NCBI GenBank assembly: GCA_016840825.1 | Contig: JAEORN010000242.1 | Location: 1-33,185 of the forward strand | Direction: 5' to 3' | From: Candidatus Thorarchaeota archaeon | GTDB lineage: Archaea; Asgardarchaeota; Thorarchaeia; Thorarchaeales; Thorarchaeaceae | DNA: 33,185 bases | Part shown: positions 8,364 through 15,971 of the stretch, in pieces | How the letters are laid out: every line of letters starts with the position of its first letter | How positions within the stretch are numbered: the stretch's first letter is position 1 | The notes under the pieces: model-generated | What the model saw: only the letters and a program-made list of their open reading frames with translations | Told to the model about the DNA's origin: nothing | The model's database searches: none | Made by a program: the position numbers and the translations under genes

Positions 8364-9521
8364 CTAGGTTCGCTTCTTTAGTAAGATAACTACTACAACG
8401 ACAATACTCACTGCGATAATCCCAACAATGATTGTAGCAATTATCAAATCTGGAAACCAAGGCCCGTTGTTTGTGTCAATTCCATGACTTGTACTCGTCG
8501 TCGTATCCGGAATTGAGTCCATCTCAGTCCATGTATTCGACATACATGAGTATATCCAAGTATCCTCATATTTGCTGTCGCCACCCGCATTGATTCCTCC
8601 ATGTAGGACCACGACATTATGCTCTGAATCAAATGCTAGACCCGGCATAAGGCGGGCAACTGGAGATAAAGATGGCTCAAGATCAATCCAAGTATTTGTT
8701 TCTGCATCAAATGCAATGGTATCGTCAACCGCCTCATAAGAAGGGTACATTTTGCACCCGCCAAAGAGGATATTCCTCTCACCAATAGAATCATACACCA
8801 TAGAGGACCATTTCAGATTGCCTGGTGCACCACTATAGTCAATCTCTGACCACGTATTCGTTGGAACGTCATAGCTCCATGTATCATCAAGAAATCCCAC
8901 ACTATAATTAAGTCCAAACGCCATAATCATCCGATTTACGCTTGCATCATAGGTCATCACATGACCGTATCGGGCAGTCGGTACTTCGAGAGGAAGGAGC
9001 TCTGTCCAATCACGTGTTTCACAGTCAAACATCCATACATCATCTATGGCAGTCATCGCTGAACTTGTAATTCCACCATATAGAATCACAACATTATCAA
9101 CTGAATCATAGGCCATGACAAGAGATTGATGGGTCCCAGGATTATGTGCCGTTGTCACTGTTGACCAACTCTGTGTTTCACAGTCGAACGACCAAGTCCT
9201 AGTATCCCCGAGACCTCCATACATTATCATCTCGTTCGATTCACTGCAATATACCATTGCTGCATTTATTCTTCCGGGCGGGGAACTTCCGGAGTGCTCC
9301 GTCCAACTGTTCGTATCATAATCGTAGAACCAAGTATCTTCAATTGATTCATCTCCTCCAAATAATACAATCACATTGTTGAAAGGGTCATACACCATAC
9401 ATGCTCCTTCCCTTTCTCCCGGTGTTGTGGACACCTGCGACACATTGAATCCTTGAACTGGATTAGTGCATCCGAATAAGGTAATGGATAATAGCAGAAT
9501 AAACAAGAGATAGTTTCTCAT
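8364..9521 (-). CDS. Cell-surface kelch-repeat protein (six repeats) with C-terminal anchor
   Basis: The start at 9521 was chosen because GGTGG lies 6 bases upstream and the protein then begins MRNYLLFILLLSITLFGC, a signal peptide whose LFGC could be a lipobox. Six kelch repeats follow (about residues 35-330), each with a VYD or similar strand, a Gly-Gly pair such as VLFGGDE or ILYGGITS, and TNSWTE-type endings about 20 residues later; repeat 4 has AFGL in place of Gly-Gly. Six repeats close a six-bladed propeller. A Thr/Ser linker leads to one helix (LIIATIIVGIIAVSIVVVVV) and a final KKRT. It should sit outside the membrane and bind a partner or glycan. The ligand is unknown. Confidence 0.9.
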   Translation of the reverse strand: MRNYLLFILLLSITLFGCTNPVQGFNVSQVSTTPGEREGACMVYDPFNNVIVLFGGDESIEDTWFYDYDTNSWTEHSGSSPPGRINAAMVYCSESNEMIMYGGLGDTRTWSFDCETQSWSTVTTAHNPGTHQSLVMAYDSVDNVVILYGGITSSAMTAIDDVWMFDCETRDWTELLPLEVPTARYGHVMTYDASVNRMIMAFGLNYSVGFLDDTWSYDVPTNTWSEIDYSGAPGNLKWSSMVYDSIGERNILFGGCKMYPSYEAVDDTIAFDAETNTWIDLEPSLSPVARLMPGLAFDSEHNVVVLHGGINAGGDSKYEDTWIYSCMSNTWTEMDSIPDTTTSTSHGIDTNNGPWFPDLIIATIIVGIIAVSIVVVVVILLKKRT

Positions 9522-9686
9522 GGAGGCCACCAAATGTCTTGTGAATTGTAGACTCATAGTAGCATATATTCCATTGACTTAGCGCAATCACCTCATTTAA
9601 TGGAAGTCGACGCTGGCTATGAGTCAGTTCGAGGATCTCTCCTGCCACGCATTTGCTAGAGTTGGTGCATCCTACCCAGTTTCAAG

Positions 9687-9695
9687 ATTTAAAAG
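9687..9695 (+). promoter_or_regulatory. TATA box of the DUF362 cluster
   Basis: ATTTAAAAG lies about 27 bases before the GTG at 9719, with no Shine-Dalgarno site between. It suggests a leaderless-type promoter driving the DUF362, nitroreductase and DUF3795 genes. Confidence 0.5.
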
Positions 9696-9718
9696 TCTGA
9701 TATCCTGTTGTTAGAGCT

Positions 9719-10549
9719 GTGTCATTAGTATCTGTTGTCAAGGGCGACCGTGGTATTGAAACCGTGTTTAGAGCCATGGAACTAATTCCGTTCAAGGAAT
9801 CTCTTGAGTCCTATGAAACTGTCTTAGTAAAACCGAATCTGATCACAGGTCACACCTTCGAAACCGGAATTACGACCGATCCTGTCGTAGTGGAATCTGT
9901 AATCATGAAGGTCATGGAACTTGACAAAAGAGTAATAGTGGTCGAGACCGAAGGTGGAATCACATCACCAGACGAAGCGATCATTGAAACAGGTATGATG
10001 GAAGTTATCGAGCGATTAGGGGCTGAGTATGTAAATATGGGGAAGCTTGATGACAAAGTCGAATTACAGGTCGAGAGCCCTCGTGCAATGGAGAAGTTCA
10101 AGGTTGCTCGCTTGGCTGTGGATTCAGCTATCATCACCGTGCCCACAATGAAGACATTGCATCATGTAACGATTACCATGGGATTGAAGAATATGTTCGG
10201 TATGCTCACGACACGGAACAAATACTCCCTACACGAACTTGGAACTAGTAACTTTGTTTATGATATCTGCAAGACCTTACCTCCCACTCTCAGTGTCATC
10301 GATGGCTTCTACGGCAAGTCTGGTCGTGGTCCATGGAGCGGCACTCCTGTGAAGATGGACACGATTATCGCGAGTGTGGATCCCGTGGCTGCGGATGCAA
10401 CAGCTGCAAGATGCATTGGCATTGATCCCTATACGATAGACCATGTTCGATGGCTCCATGAGGCCGGTATGGGTGAGATTAATGATATAGAAGTCGTAGG
10501 TGATGGTATCGATGCTGTGTATCAGAAATGGGATTTAGACGAGGAGTAG
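9719..10549 (+). CDS. DUF362 domain protein
   Basis: The 276-residue protein shows the DUF362 pattern: VLVKPNLITG near residue 37, a VVETEGG strand, a helix with SPDEAIIETGMMEVIERLG, the basic segment VPTMKTLHHVTITMGLKNMFG, and the C-terminal DPVAADATAARCIGIDP. DUF362 proteins often carry a C-terminal ferredoxin domain; this one does not, so it is the short form. The reaction is unknown; the family often sits with iron-sulfur and redox genes. The start is GTG with a TATA box in leaderless position. The nitroreductase ATG follows 8 bases after the stop, so the two are very probably co-transcribed. Confidence 0.85.
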   Translation: MSLVSVVKGDRGIETVFRAMELIPFKESLESYETVLVKPNLITGHTFETGITTDPVVVESVIMKVMELDKRVIVVETEGGITSPDEAIIETGMMEVIERLGAEYVNMGKLDDKVELQVESPRAMEKFKVARLAVDSAIITVPTMKTLHHVTITMGLKNMFGMLTTRNKYSLHELGTSNFVYDICKTLPPTLSVIDGFYGKSGRGPWSGTPVKMDTIIASVDPVAADATAARCIGIDPYTIDHVRWLHEAGMGEINDIEVVGDGIDAVYQKWDLDEE

Positions 10550-10557
10550 ATGGTGAA

Positions 10558-11175
10558 ATGGATCCGATCATCTTACCAGAACCTGAGAGAATCGGTGGTA
10601 TGCCTTTACTGGAAGCCTTGCAACTCAGGCAGACTACCCGAAATATCGGTCCGAGAGAGATTTCCCTGCAGGTGCTCTCGAACCTCTTGTGGGCTGCCTT
10701 CGGAGTGAATCGTGAAACGGCATCCCTTAGCAAAACCGGACGGACAGCTCCCTCGGCAAGCAATTCACAAGAGATAGATCTTTACGTTTCTTTGAAGGAC
10801 GGTGTTTATGTGTATGAGGCAGTCCCGCATCAGCTGACGCCTATTGCTGCAGGGGACTTTAGTATGTTGTCTGGTCAGGGAAGAGCGTCCAAGCTTACAC
10901 AGCATACCCCAGTGAACATCTTCTATGTGGTAGACCTTGCACGCTATGACACTGGACCACATCAACCTGATCCGCACATCGGTGAGTCCGAAGTCCAGAA
11001 GTCGTATTACTACACAGATACTGGATTCATTGCGCAGAATGTCAATCTCTTCGCAGCTTCAGAAGGACTAGCTACATGGTTTCACAACTGTGATAAGGAT
11101 AGCATAAAATCCAAATTCAATCTGCGTCCCACTCAACGAATCCTATTCGCACAGACTATAGGATACCCTCAATGA
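10558..11175 (+). CDS. SagB-type nitroreductase family protein
   Basis: The 205-residue protein begins MDPIILPEPE and continues with LLEALQLRQTTRNIGPREIS, the usual opening of SagB/ThcOx-like members (LPxP, then R-x-x-T-x-R binding the FMN phosphate). Next come LLWAAFG, GRTAPSASNSQEID (the Pro-Ser-Ala loop), and the helix QNVNLFAASEGLATWF. These enzymes bind FMN; SagB relatives oxidise azolines in peptides, while many others reduce small molecules. No YcaO cyclase or precursor peptide is visible nearby, so peptide modification is not supported. ATG 10558 was chosen because the LPxP start suits the family and GAGGAG lies 11 bases upstream; an in-frame ATG at 10528 would overlap the DUF362 gene. 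Confidence 0.9.
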   Translation: MDPIILPEPERIGGMPLLEALQLRQTTRNIGPREISLQVLSNLLWAAFGVNRETASLSKTGRTAPSASNSQEIDLYVSLKDGVYVYEAVPHQLTPIAAGDFSMLSGQGRASKLTQHTPVNIFYVVDLARYDTGPHQPDPHIGESEVQKSYYYTDTGFIAQNVNLFAASEGLATWFHNCDKDSIKSKFNLRPTQRILFAQTIGYPQ

Positions 11176-11203
11176 GTGTTCCCGTGATACGAATATGAAT
11201 GTA

Positions 11204-11209
11204 GGTGAT
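11204..11209 (+). promoter_or_regulatory. Ribosome-binding site GGTGAT
   Basis: GGTGAT lies 5 bases before the ATG at 11215 and matches the archaeal 16S 3' end. It fixes the start of the DUF3795 gene and, within a 39-base gap, suggests translation from a polycistronic message. Confidence 0.7.
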
Positions 11210-11214
11210 GTGAT

Positions 11215-11625
11215 ATGGAACCTGTTCTCACGAGATGTGGCTATCGATGCGACCTCTGCCTTGCATACCGACCAAATGTCGAAAAGAATCCCTCGAATCA
11301 ACCTAAGCTCAGCGATGGATGGTTCAAATACTTTGGCTTCAGAATTCCACCATCCAGTATCATTTGTGATGGCTGCATGTCAGAGAATCCCAAACTCATT
11401 GATCAGAATTGCCCTGTGCGACCTTGTGTTATAGAAAGGAATCTTGGTAACTGTGCACAGTGCGATCAATATCTATGCGAGAAGTTGAAAGAGCGTATTG
11501 TCATCTACGAAGAGCTCTGCAGTACCATGAAAGAGCCCATTCCCGAAGAGGATTATAGAGATTTCATTGAGCCTTATGAGAATAAACGGCGTCTTGATGA
11601 GATAAGGGCCTCACAGAGGAAATGA
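11215..11625 (+). CDS. DUF3795 cysteine-rich protein
   Basis: The 136-residue protein has ten cysteines in the DUF3795 arrangement: TRCGYRCDLCLAYRPN (Cys8, 12, 15), IICDGCMS (51, 54), NCPVRPCV (66, 71), and NCAQCDQYLCEKL (80, 83, 88). Members are small proteins thought to bind zinc or an iron-sulfur cluster; their role is not established. The tail is helical and basic. A perfect GGTGAT site supports the start. It is the third gene of a + strand set with the DUF362 protein and the SagB-type nitroreductase, which hints at a shared redox function, and is followed by the AGGGAGC hairpin. Confidence 0.85.
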   Translation: MEPVLTRCGYRCDLCLAYRPNVEKNPSNQPKLSDGWFKYFGFRIPPSSIICDGCMSENPKLIDQNCPVRPCVIERNLGNCAQCDQYLCEKLKERIVIYEELCSTMKEPIPEEDYRDFIEPYENKRRLDEIRASQRK

Positions 11626-11671
11626 CCATCAAATAGTTTCCCATCTATAATGCTTAATGAAAAAGAGTGTG

Positions 11672-11690
11672 AGGGAGCACGAAGCTCCCT
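11672..11690 (+). terminator. 3' hairpin AGGGAGC-ACGAA-GCTCCCT
   Basis: A perfect 7-bp stem with a 5-base loop lies between the convergent stops at 11625 and 11701. It has the same stem as the hairpins at 3272, 22106 and 29410 but a different loop, so it belongs to the same family. Confidence 0.5.
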
Positions 11691-11700
11691 TAGCTTCCAA

Positions 11701-12306
11701 TCATGCCTTTATTTCATTGAGATGATGGGAACTTGAATGAAGTGCCAGAATGAGCGTTAAGAAACTGAATAGAGTCATGACCACAACAACCAAGGGCTCA
11801 ACTTCTACGAACACTGATAGAATGACCAACCCGGGCCATAATGAGAGGTAGCCAAGAATTCCAGATACGAACATGTAAGGCCAGATTCTCCCAACTAGTC
11901 GATTTCTGGCTATCCATTCTGATTTCCTATTCAGCCTTACATTGAACAAACCCACAATCACTCCCATGATTGGAGGTCCGAATCCTCCTCCGACGCAGAG
12001 CAAGATGAGTGAGAGAAGGATTAGCACCATCCCACCGTGTTCACGATCTGCACCTCTTATTGCCCATGCCGCCATGATGAGTGAAGCAATTACAGTAAGT
12101 ATCCCTGAAAGAAGAAGACTGGGAATGATGGTCATGGCTGGCTCTCCAGCCAAGATCTCGTATGCCTCCACATTGGGCCATGATAGTATCATAATCCCGC
12201 TCGGAGGGATATTACCTTGAAGTATCTCTCCAATACCATGCTCAAGACCCGCCATACTCAATATTGTACCAAAAGTCGAAATAGTCCGTTTTGCTTCTTT
12301 TTTCAT
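11701..12306 (-). CDS. Multi-pass membrane protein, 'EHG' paralog 1
   Basis: The 201-residue protein has about five membrane helices. Its opening, ISTFGTILSMAGLEHGIGEI then LQGNIPPSG, matches the protein at 21405-22064 (LVGIYGIEHGAFEVLQGDIP), as do LLLSGILTVIASLI and LCVGGGFGPPIMG, so the two are clear paralogs. The family is unknown to me; the EHG...LQG.IP segment and the GGG.PP loop are the best candidates for a functional site. The ATG is 6 bases after the stop of the upstream membrane gene, with GTGAT as Shine-Dalgarno, so this is the last gene of a three-gene minus-strand operon. Confidence 0.75.
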   Translation of the reverse strand: MKKEAKRTISTFGTILSMAGLEHGIGEILQGNIPPSGIMILSWPNVEAYEILAGEPAMTIIPSLLLSGILTVIASLIMAAWAIRGADREHGGMVLILLSLILLCVGGGFGPPIMGVIVGLFNVRLNRKSEWIARNRLVGRIWPYMFVSGILGYLSLWPGLVILSVFVEVEPLVVVVMTLFSFLTLILALHSSSHHLNEIKA

Positions 12307-12312
12307 TCCTTA

Positions 12313-13083
12313 TCACACACTCCTTCCATCGTGGCTTAGATGGATCAACTGATAACCTCCTGCAATATGCCATATCATCAGAAGAAGTCCTGCTGCGGAA
12401 ACAAAGAGAACTGCAATCTCTATCTCAAACAGTATTGTTGTGCAGTACAGAAAGTCACACACGCCTGCTAGGATCCCAACTATCGCGGTCGGTCTGCTGA
12501 ATGCCTTGCTACGCAGCATTACCACTGATGCGAATAAACAGGATGTTGCCAGAAATAGGAATCCTATGTAGTAACCAGTGCTACTCGATGTTGCCAGCAC
12601 AGCTTCTCCTGCCGCCAGCAACAAGGTCCTCTGACTATAGGTCGTTGCAGCGGCGTAATGCTCGCTTAGAGATAGCATTGAGAGCGCAGCATTTGATGAG
12701 ATACTTGCTGCTATTCCAACGAATGCGAGTGCAATTGCGATTATCATGTGACCTCGATTCTTGTGCATCAGAGGGAAGTACAATCCAAGGAAGAGCATTC
12801 CAACGAGAAGATAGTCGATCATATCCAGTATATCCAATAGAATGACACCAAGGAATCCATTCTCTTGGAGCAAGATGAACCAACCAAGCGCATCCGAAGG
12901 AGGCATTATGTTACCAAAGAGTGACAGCTCTGCTGCAAAGTTCCTCCTGAATAGCACTCCTGCCAATACTCCTGCAAGTCCACCGATTTTTAGCAGACTC
13001 TTCCAAGAGTTATCCACTATTTCGGCATCTCGTATTACTCCTTGAGAGTGACTAGTTTCAGAATCTGTGTTTTCTCTCATCAT
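12313..13083 (-). CDS. DUF4386-like multi-pass membrane protein
   Basis: The 256-residue protein has a polar N-terminal 30 residues and six or so membrane helices. The pattern resembles DUF4386: a first helix GLAGVLAGVLF, then DYLLVGMLFLGLYFPL, the segment RTLLLAAGEAVLAT, the helix YYIGFLFLATSCLF and RSKAFSRPTAIVGILAGVCD. Function is unknown. Its start codon overlaps the stop of the preceding 86-residue gene (ATGA type overlap at 13080-13083), and AGGTGA lies just upstream, so translation is coupled. It is the middle gene of the minus-strand operon. Confidence 0.75.
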   Translation of the reverse strand: MMRENTDSETSHSQGVIRDAEIVDNSWKSLLKIGGLAGVLAGVLFRRNFAAELSLFGNIMPPSDALGWFILLQENGFLGVILLDILDMIDYLLVGMLFLGLYFPLMHKNRGHMIIAIALAFVGIAASISSNAALSMLSLSEHYAAATTYSQRTLLLAAGEAVLATSSSTGYYIGFLFLATSCLFASVVMLRSKAFSRPTAIVGILAGVCDFLYCTTILFEIEIAVLFVSAAGLLLMIWHIAGGYQLIHLSHDGRSV

Positions 13084-13340
13084 CCTTTCACCTCGATGTA
13101 GTCACGTTCTAGCACTCCGTCTATCTCATCTATACTAAGATCCAGACGAAGAGTCCCTTCTTTCCCAGTCACCTCCAGAACAATGCCCTCTAAGAAGGAA
13201 GCACGAACAAGTTCTCCGATTGTTCCTCCGATGGAGATCTCACTACCAGTACTGCTTGTCATGTTCATTGCTAAGAGGGATTGCTTTGAAGAAAGTTCAA
13301 CAGAGAAGTTACGTTTTCTATTTACTGTGTCATCTTTCAT
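13080..13340 (-). CDS. Small hypothetical protein leading a membrane operon
   Basis: The 86-residue soluble protein has a basic, Ser-rich first half and a beta-rich second half (SFLEGIVLEVTGKEGTLRLD, then IDEIDGVLERDYIEV). I recognise no family. It is probably real because its stop overlaps the start of the next gene, because it opens a three-gene operon, and because the intergenic region with the divergent FilR1-like regulator holds a regulatory inverted repeat. The content suggests a small scaffold or regulator of the membrane proteins, which is only a guess. Confidence 0.6.
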   Translation of the reverse strand: MKDDTVNRKRNFSVELSSKQSLLAMNMTSSTGSEISIGGTIGELVRASFLEGIVLEVTGKEGTLRLDLSIDEIDGVLERDYIEVKG

Positions 13341-13394
13341 AGAAATTACCTCATTGAATGAGAAGGCTCCAAAGAGGGAGATTAGTTTTATTTG

Positions 13395-13424
13395 ACACAG
13401 ATGCTTAGGATTTAGTATCTGTGT
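13395..13424. promoter_or_regulatory. Inverted-repeat operator candidate
   Basis: ACACAGAT (13395-13402) and ATCTGTGT (13417-13424) form a perfect 8-bp inverted repeat separated by 14 bases, between the divergent starts at 13340 and 13451. The half-site CACAGATGCTTA (13396-13407) recurs as CACAGATACTTA at 18290-18301. The neighbour encodes a winged-helix regulator, so autoregulation is plausible. Confidence 0.5.
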
Positions 13425-13450
13425 GAAGGATTAACTAATGGTGTGGCAAA

Positions 13451-14179
13451 TTGGGAACTGAAGAAGGAGTCGAGAAGCTTTTCTTTGAGCTAGCAAGTGA
13501 GAATCGCCTTGCGATACTAAGATTACTACAAGACTCAACACTGAAGATGCAGGATATCGCACGGGAGATTGATGTGACACCTACAGAAGCTCTCAGACAG
13601 CTCCAACGTCTAGGCGAAGCAGGACTTGTGCAGAGACAACCTGATGGCTCCTATACGTCAACTCAGTATGGGACTCTGGTGCTACGAATCTCTACATCAA
13701 TAGATTTCCTGTCCCGCCATCGAGAGTACTTCTCAAAACATGACCTACTACGACTTCCTCCTCAATTCGTGAATAGGATTGGTGAGCTCTCTGGAGCTAC
13801 CCTGATATTGGACACTATTGAGAGCCTGAATATCGGACAACGAATCATGATGGATGCGAGGCAGTACGCATGGGGGATAGCTGAAGGACATATCCCTGAA
13901 CTCATGGGCCCCATAATGGATGAGAAGGTTCGAGAGGGATTGGGTATCAGGATGCTAATTCCTCATTCCGCCCTGAGCCCTAGTAGAACCCCACCAAATG
14001 TTGAGATAAAAGGGATATCGGAGATTCCGATAGGAATCGCACTCACAGAGAGTGCAGCAGTTGTATCTTTCCGCTTCACTCAGGGACGTCTGGATTATGC
14101 AGGATTCTCTGGGACTGATCCCATCTTTCTCAGTTGGGCAAAGGACTTGTTTCTCTACTACTGGGACAAAGAGATATGA
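13451..14179 (+). CDS. FilR1-like winged-helix transcriptional regulator
   Basis: Residues about 8-72 form an ArsR-like winged helix: LASENRLAILRLLQDST, then MQDIAREIDVTPTEALRQLQ as the recognition helix, and the wing GLVQRQPDGSYTSTQYG. Residues about 75-242 match the methanogenesis-regulator FilR1 domain (YFSKHDLLRLPPQFVNRIGE, DTIESLNIGQRIM, RIGMLIP-like strands and the ending LFLYYWD). It is a paralog of the protein at 17480-18214. Such proteins are thought to sense a small ligand through the C-terminal domain. The only in-frame start near the domain is TTG at 13451, supported by GGTG 7 bases upstream. It is divergent from the small/DUF4386 operon, its most likely target along with itself. 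Confidence 0.85.
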   Translation: MGTEEGVEKLFFELASENRLAILRLLQDSTLKMQDIAREIDVTPTEALRQLQRLGEAGLVQRQPDGSYTSTQYGTLVLRISTSIDFLSRHREYFSKHDLLRLPPQFVNRIGELSGATLILDTIESLNIGQRIMMDARQYAWGIAEGHIPELMGPIMDEKVREGLGIRMLIPHSALSPSRTPPNVEIKGISEIPIGIALTESAAVVSFRFTQGRLDYAGFSGTDPIFLSWAKDLFLYYWDKEI

Positions 14180-14313
14180 ATATCCTCAGTATAGTATCTG
14201 CGTCTTGCATATACTATTGCTAGCACAATCGCTACTCCTACATTGCCGCCTCTGAAGATGATTCTGAAGTAAAACAACTGAATTCGAAACGTTAGAATGG
14301 TTTGTATATTCCA

Positions 14314-15027
14314 CTATTCATCCTTCAGCTGGTTCGAAATCCATGGGCTATACACAACAACCACTCTATACATAACAAGAAAGACGCACAAGAGACCTCC
14401 TGTGAGGAATGATATTATCACCTCTATCCCAATTCCGAAATTCGTTGGACTGCTCAGAATCAATATCCAGTAAGTAGTGCTCCCAATTGTGAAAAACCAC
14501 TCAAAGATTGTTGCATACCCATACCTAGCTGTTCCACTCTCCTCATCGAAGATTTGCTCTGGTTCCTTGTACAGCAAAGAAGGCGAAAGCAGAACGGTGA
14601 GGACTCCGAAAACTCCCCACATACTTATGGTCGAAGTTGGCCAAACCAGTGCTGTGAATGAGATTATGAATGTCCCAGTTCCGAATACAATGAGCAATAC
14701 CATAGACAATATCACGGGAACATTGTACTCTCTGACAGGGTCCGGAATTGATGAAGGAAGCTTCATGTCCTTGAGCCTTCGCCCTGATGGTTCTCTCCTA
14801 ATCTCGAAATCGATAAGGTGTGGTGTATCTTCTCCCTCAATCGATGCGAGTATCCAGCTTCCATCTGGAGGGATCTCACATTTGCTCTCGTTTCCGTATC
14901 TAAGAGTCATCAACTCTCCTCCGTAGACTGTGAAGGTGATTATTCCATGTCTACCTGTTACGGTTTCACTAATCTCAGATTTCCTTACTTTGCCAAATAT
15001 CTCTCTAACCACGATATTCCGCTCCAA
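14314..15027 (-). CDS. Hypothetical membrane protein with soluble N-terminal domain
   Basis: The 237-residue protein has a soluble beta-rich N-terminal region (about 1-100), with a strand run such as HGIITFTVYGGELMTLRYGN and a basic stretch EIRREPSGRRLKD. Four membrane helices follow (about 103-125, 130-150, 168-190 and 196-222). I do not recognise the family. TTG at 15027 gives the frame used; a GTG five codons later with GGAG 9 bases upstream is an alternative start. It converges on the FilR1-like gene with 134 bases between stops, in which I see nothing clear. Confidence 0.6.
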   Translation of the reverse strand: MERNIVVREIFGKVRKSEISETVTGRHGIITFTVYGGELMTLRYGNESKCEIPPDGSWILASIEGEDTPHLIDFEIRREPSGRRLKDMKLPSSIPDPVREYNVPVILSMVLLIVFGTGTFIISFTALVWPTSTISMWGVFGVLTVLLSPSLLYKEPEQIFDEESGTARYGYATIFEWFFTIGSTTYWILILSSPTNFGIGIEVIISFLTGGLLCVFLVMYRVVVVYSPWISNQLKDE

Positions 15028-15156
15028 AACCTGCGCTAACTTTTGACTGCTACATGCAATTGTAAGTTTTCGATGAAAGGCTATAAGGAATCCGCAAGTG
15101 AGTGATTCAGACGCTGTCCCGATAAAGAATATGAAATATCATACTCGACTCGTTTA

Positions 15157-15792
15157 TCATACAGCTGCTCCACATTTGCCACAGAATCTGTGTCCCTCTA
15201 TGAGGGCTTCTCCACACATGGAACAAAACCTCTTTCCACTTCCTTCAGCACGAGTGATTGTAACTGGTTTTTCAGTTGGTGAGGTTGTCCCAAATCCGAC
15301 CTCTGCCTCTGACCGCCGTAGAGGGCTCCATTTGGATATTAGATCATCCTTTACTTGGTCTCTTATCTCATTATCATCAAACTTCAAGAGGAGGATCATT
15401 TCGGTCTTCATATTGGGCATGGCAAGCATCTCTTTGCCTGTGAGCGGATTAACTGAATAGGGCTCATGCATGACGACGTTCAATTCCTTCTTCTTATCAG
15501 CTCTGATCTCTTTGATATCACGATATTGCATAACTGGGTTCGGATAGATGTGGATGTTTGTACTCGCCAGTGAACGAAGCATATTTCCCTTCATTCCGCC
15601 TTTGACTTTGGTTTCCTTTATCGGATTGAAGGTTATGCTCTCCCTTTCAACTATGGTGTACCCTTTGCCATACTCTTGCGTTACGCTCGTTCCCATTCCA
15701 ACCATCATTTTGGCTTTATAGAAGAACTCTGCAGAGGAATTGATTCCTTCATCATTTGAATGCATACTAAATCTCTCTCCGTTTGGATTCAT
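15157..15792 (-). CDS. Zinc-ribbon protein with PH-like middle region
   Basis: The last 25 residues of this 211-residue protein form a treble-type zinc ribbon: FCSMCGEALIEGHRFCGKCG, with Cys190, 193, 204 and 207 binding zinc. The rest (about 20-155) is beta-rich: VGMGTSVTQEYGKGYTIVER, ITFNPIKETKVKGGM, VMQYRDIKEIRADKKKELNV and a final helix DNEIRDQVKDDLISKW, resembling a PH-like fold. Domain pairs of this type are common in archaea as small adaptor proteins; the target is unknown. An ATG at 15765 is an alternative start. A TATA-like GATATAAG on the minus strand lies about 20-26 bases before the ATG, so the mRNA is probably leaderless, and a perfect palindrome lies upstream. Confidence 0.75.
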   Translation of the reverse strand: MNPNGERFSMHSNDEGINSSAEFFYKAKMMVGMGTSVTQEYGKGYTIVERESITFNPIKETKVKGGMKGNMLRSLASTNIHIYPNPVMQYRDIKEIRADKKKELNVVMHEPYSVNPLTGKEMLAMPNMKTEMILLLKFDDNEIRDQVKDDLISKWSPLRRSEAEVGFGTTSPTEKPVTITRAEGSGKRFCSMCGEALIEGHRFCGKCGAAV

Positions 15793-15810
15793 TCCGTACT
15801 CAATGGAAGC

Positions 15811-15818
15811 TTATATCC
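15811..15818 (-). promoter_or_regulatory. TATA box of the zinc-ribbon gene
   Basis: The minus strand reads GGATATAA here, 19-26 bases before the ATG at 15792. It suits a leaderless-type archaeal promoter. Confidence 0.5.
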
Positions 15819-15832
15819 TTGTTTCTGCATTG

Positions 15833-15852
15833 ATATGACAAGTATGTCATAT
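15833..15852. promoter_or_regulatory. Perfect 8-4-8 inverted repeat upstream of the zinc-ribbon gene
   Basis: ATATGACA-AGTA-TGTCATAT is perfectly symmetrical and begins 15 bases upstream of the predicted TATA box. This is a typical place for an activator or repressor site in archaea. The binding protein is unknown. Confidence 0.5.
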
Positions 15853-15971
15853 TCAGTTGGTTTGGTAAAGTCAGTAGGTGATTCTTGCACAAGGAAAAAG
15901 AAGAATGAGGAGGTGAGAGGCTCTTTTGAAAACGAATGTGCACCACATCTGTTCTTTTGTCAGTAAGGCAG

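Noticed and set aside
10528..10557. Longer N-terminus for the nitroreductase
   Set aside because: It would overlap the DUF362 gene and adds ten residues unlike the family; ATG 10558 has the LPxP opening directly after it.
10558..11175. SagB-type protein as part of a RiPP (azol(in)e) gene cluster
   Set aside because: No YcaO, leader peptide, transporter or protease gene is adjacent.
14196..14215. Possible tenth box (TATCTGCGTCTTGC) after the first FilR1-like gene
   Set aside because: The 16-base spacing and right arm are missing and the 3' part does not match.
15098..15460. 120-residue frame on the + strand across the zinc-ribbon gene
   Set aside because: It is antisense to a gene with a clear zinc ribbon and has no domain pattern or ribosome site.
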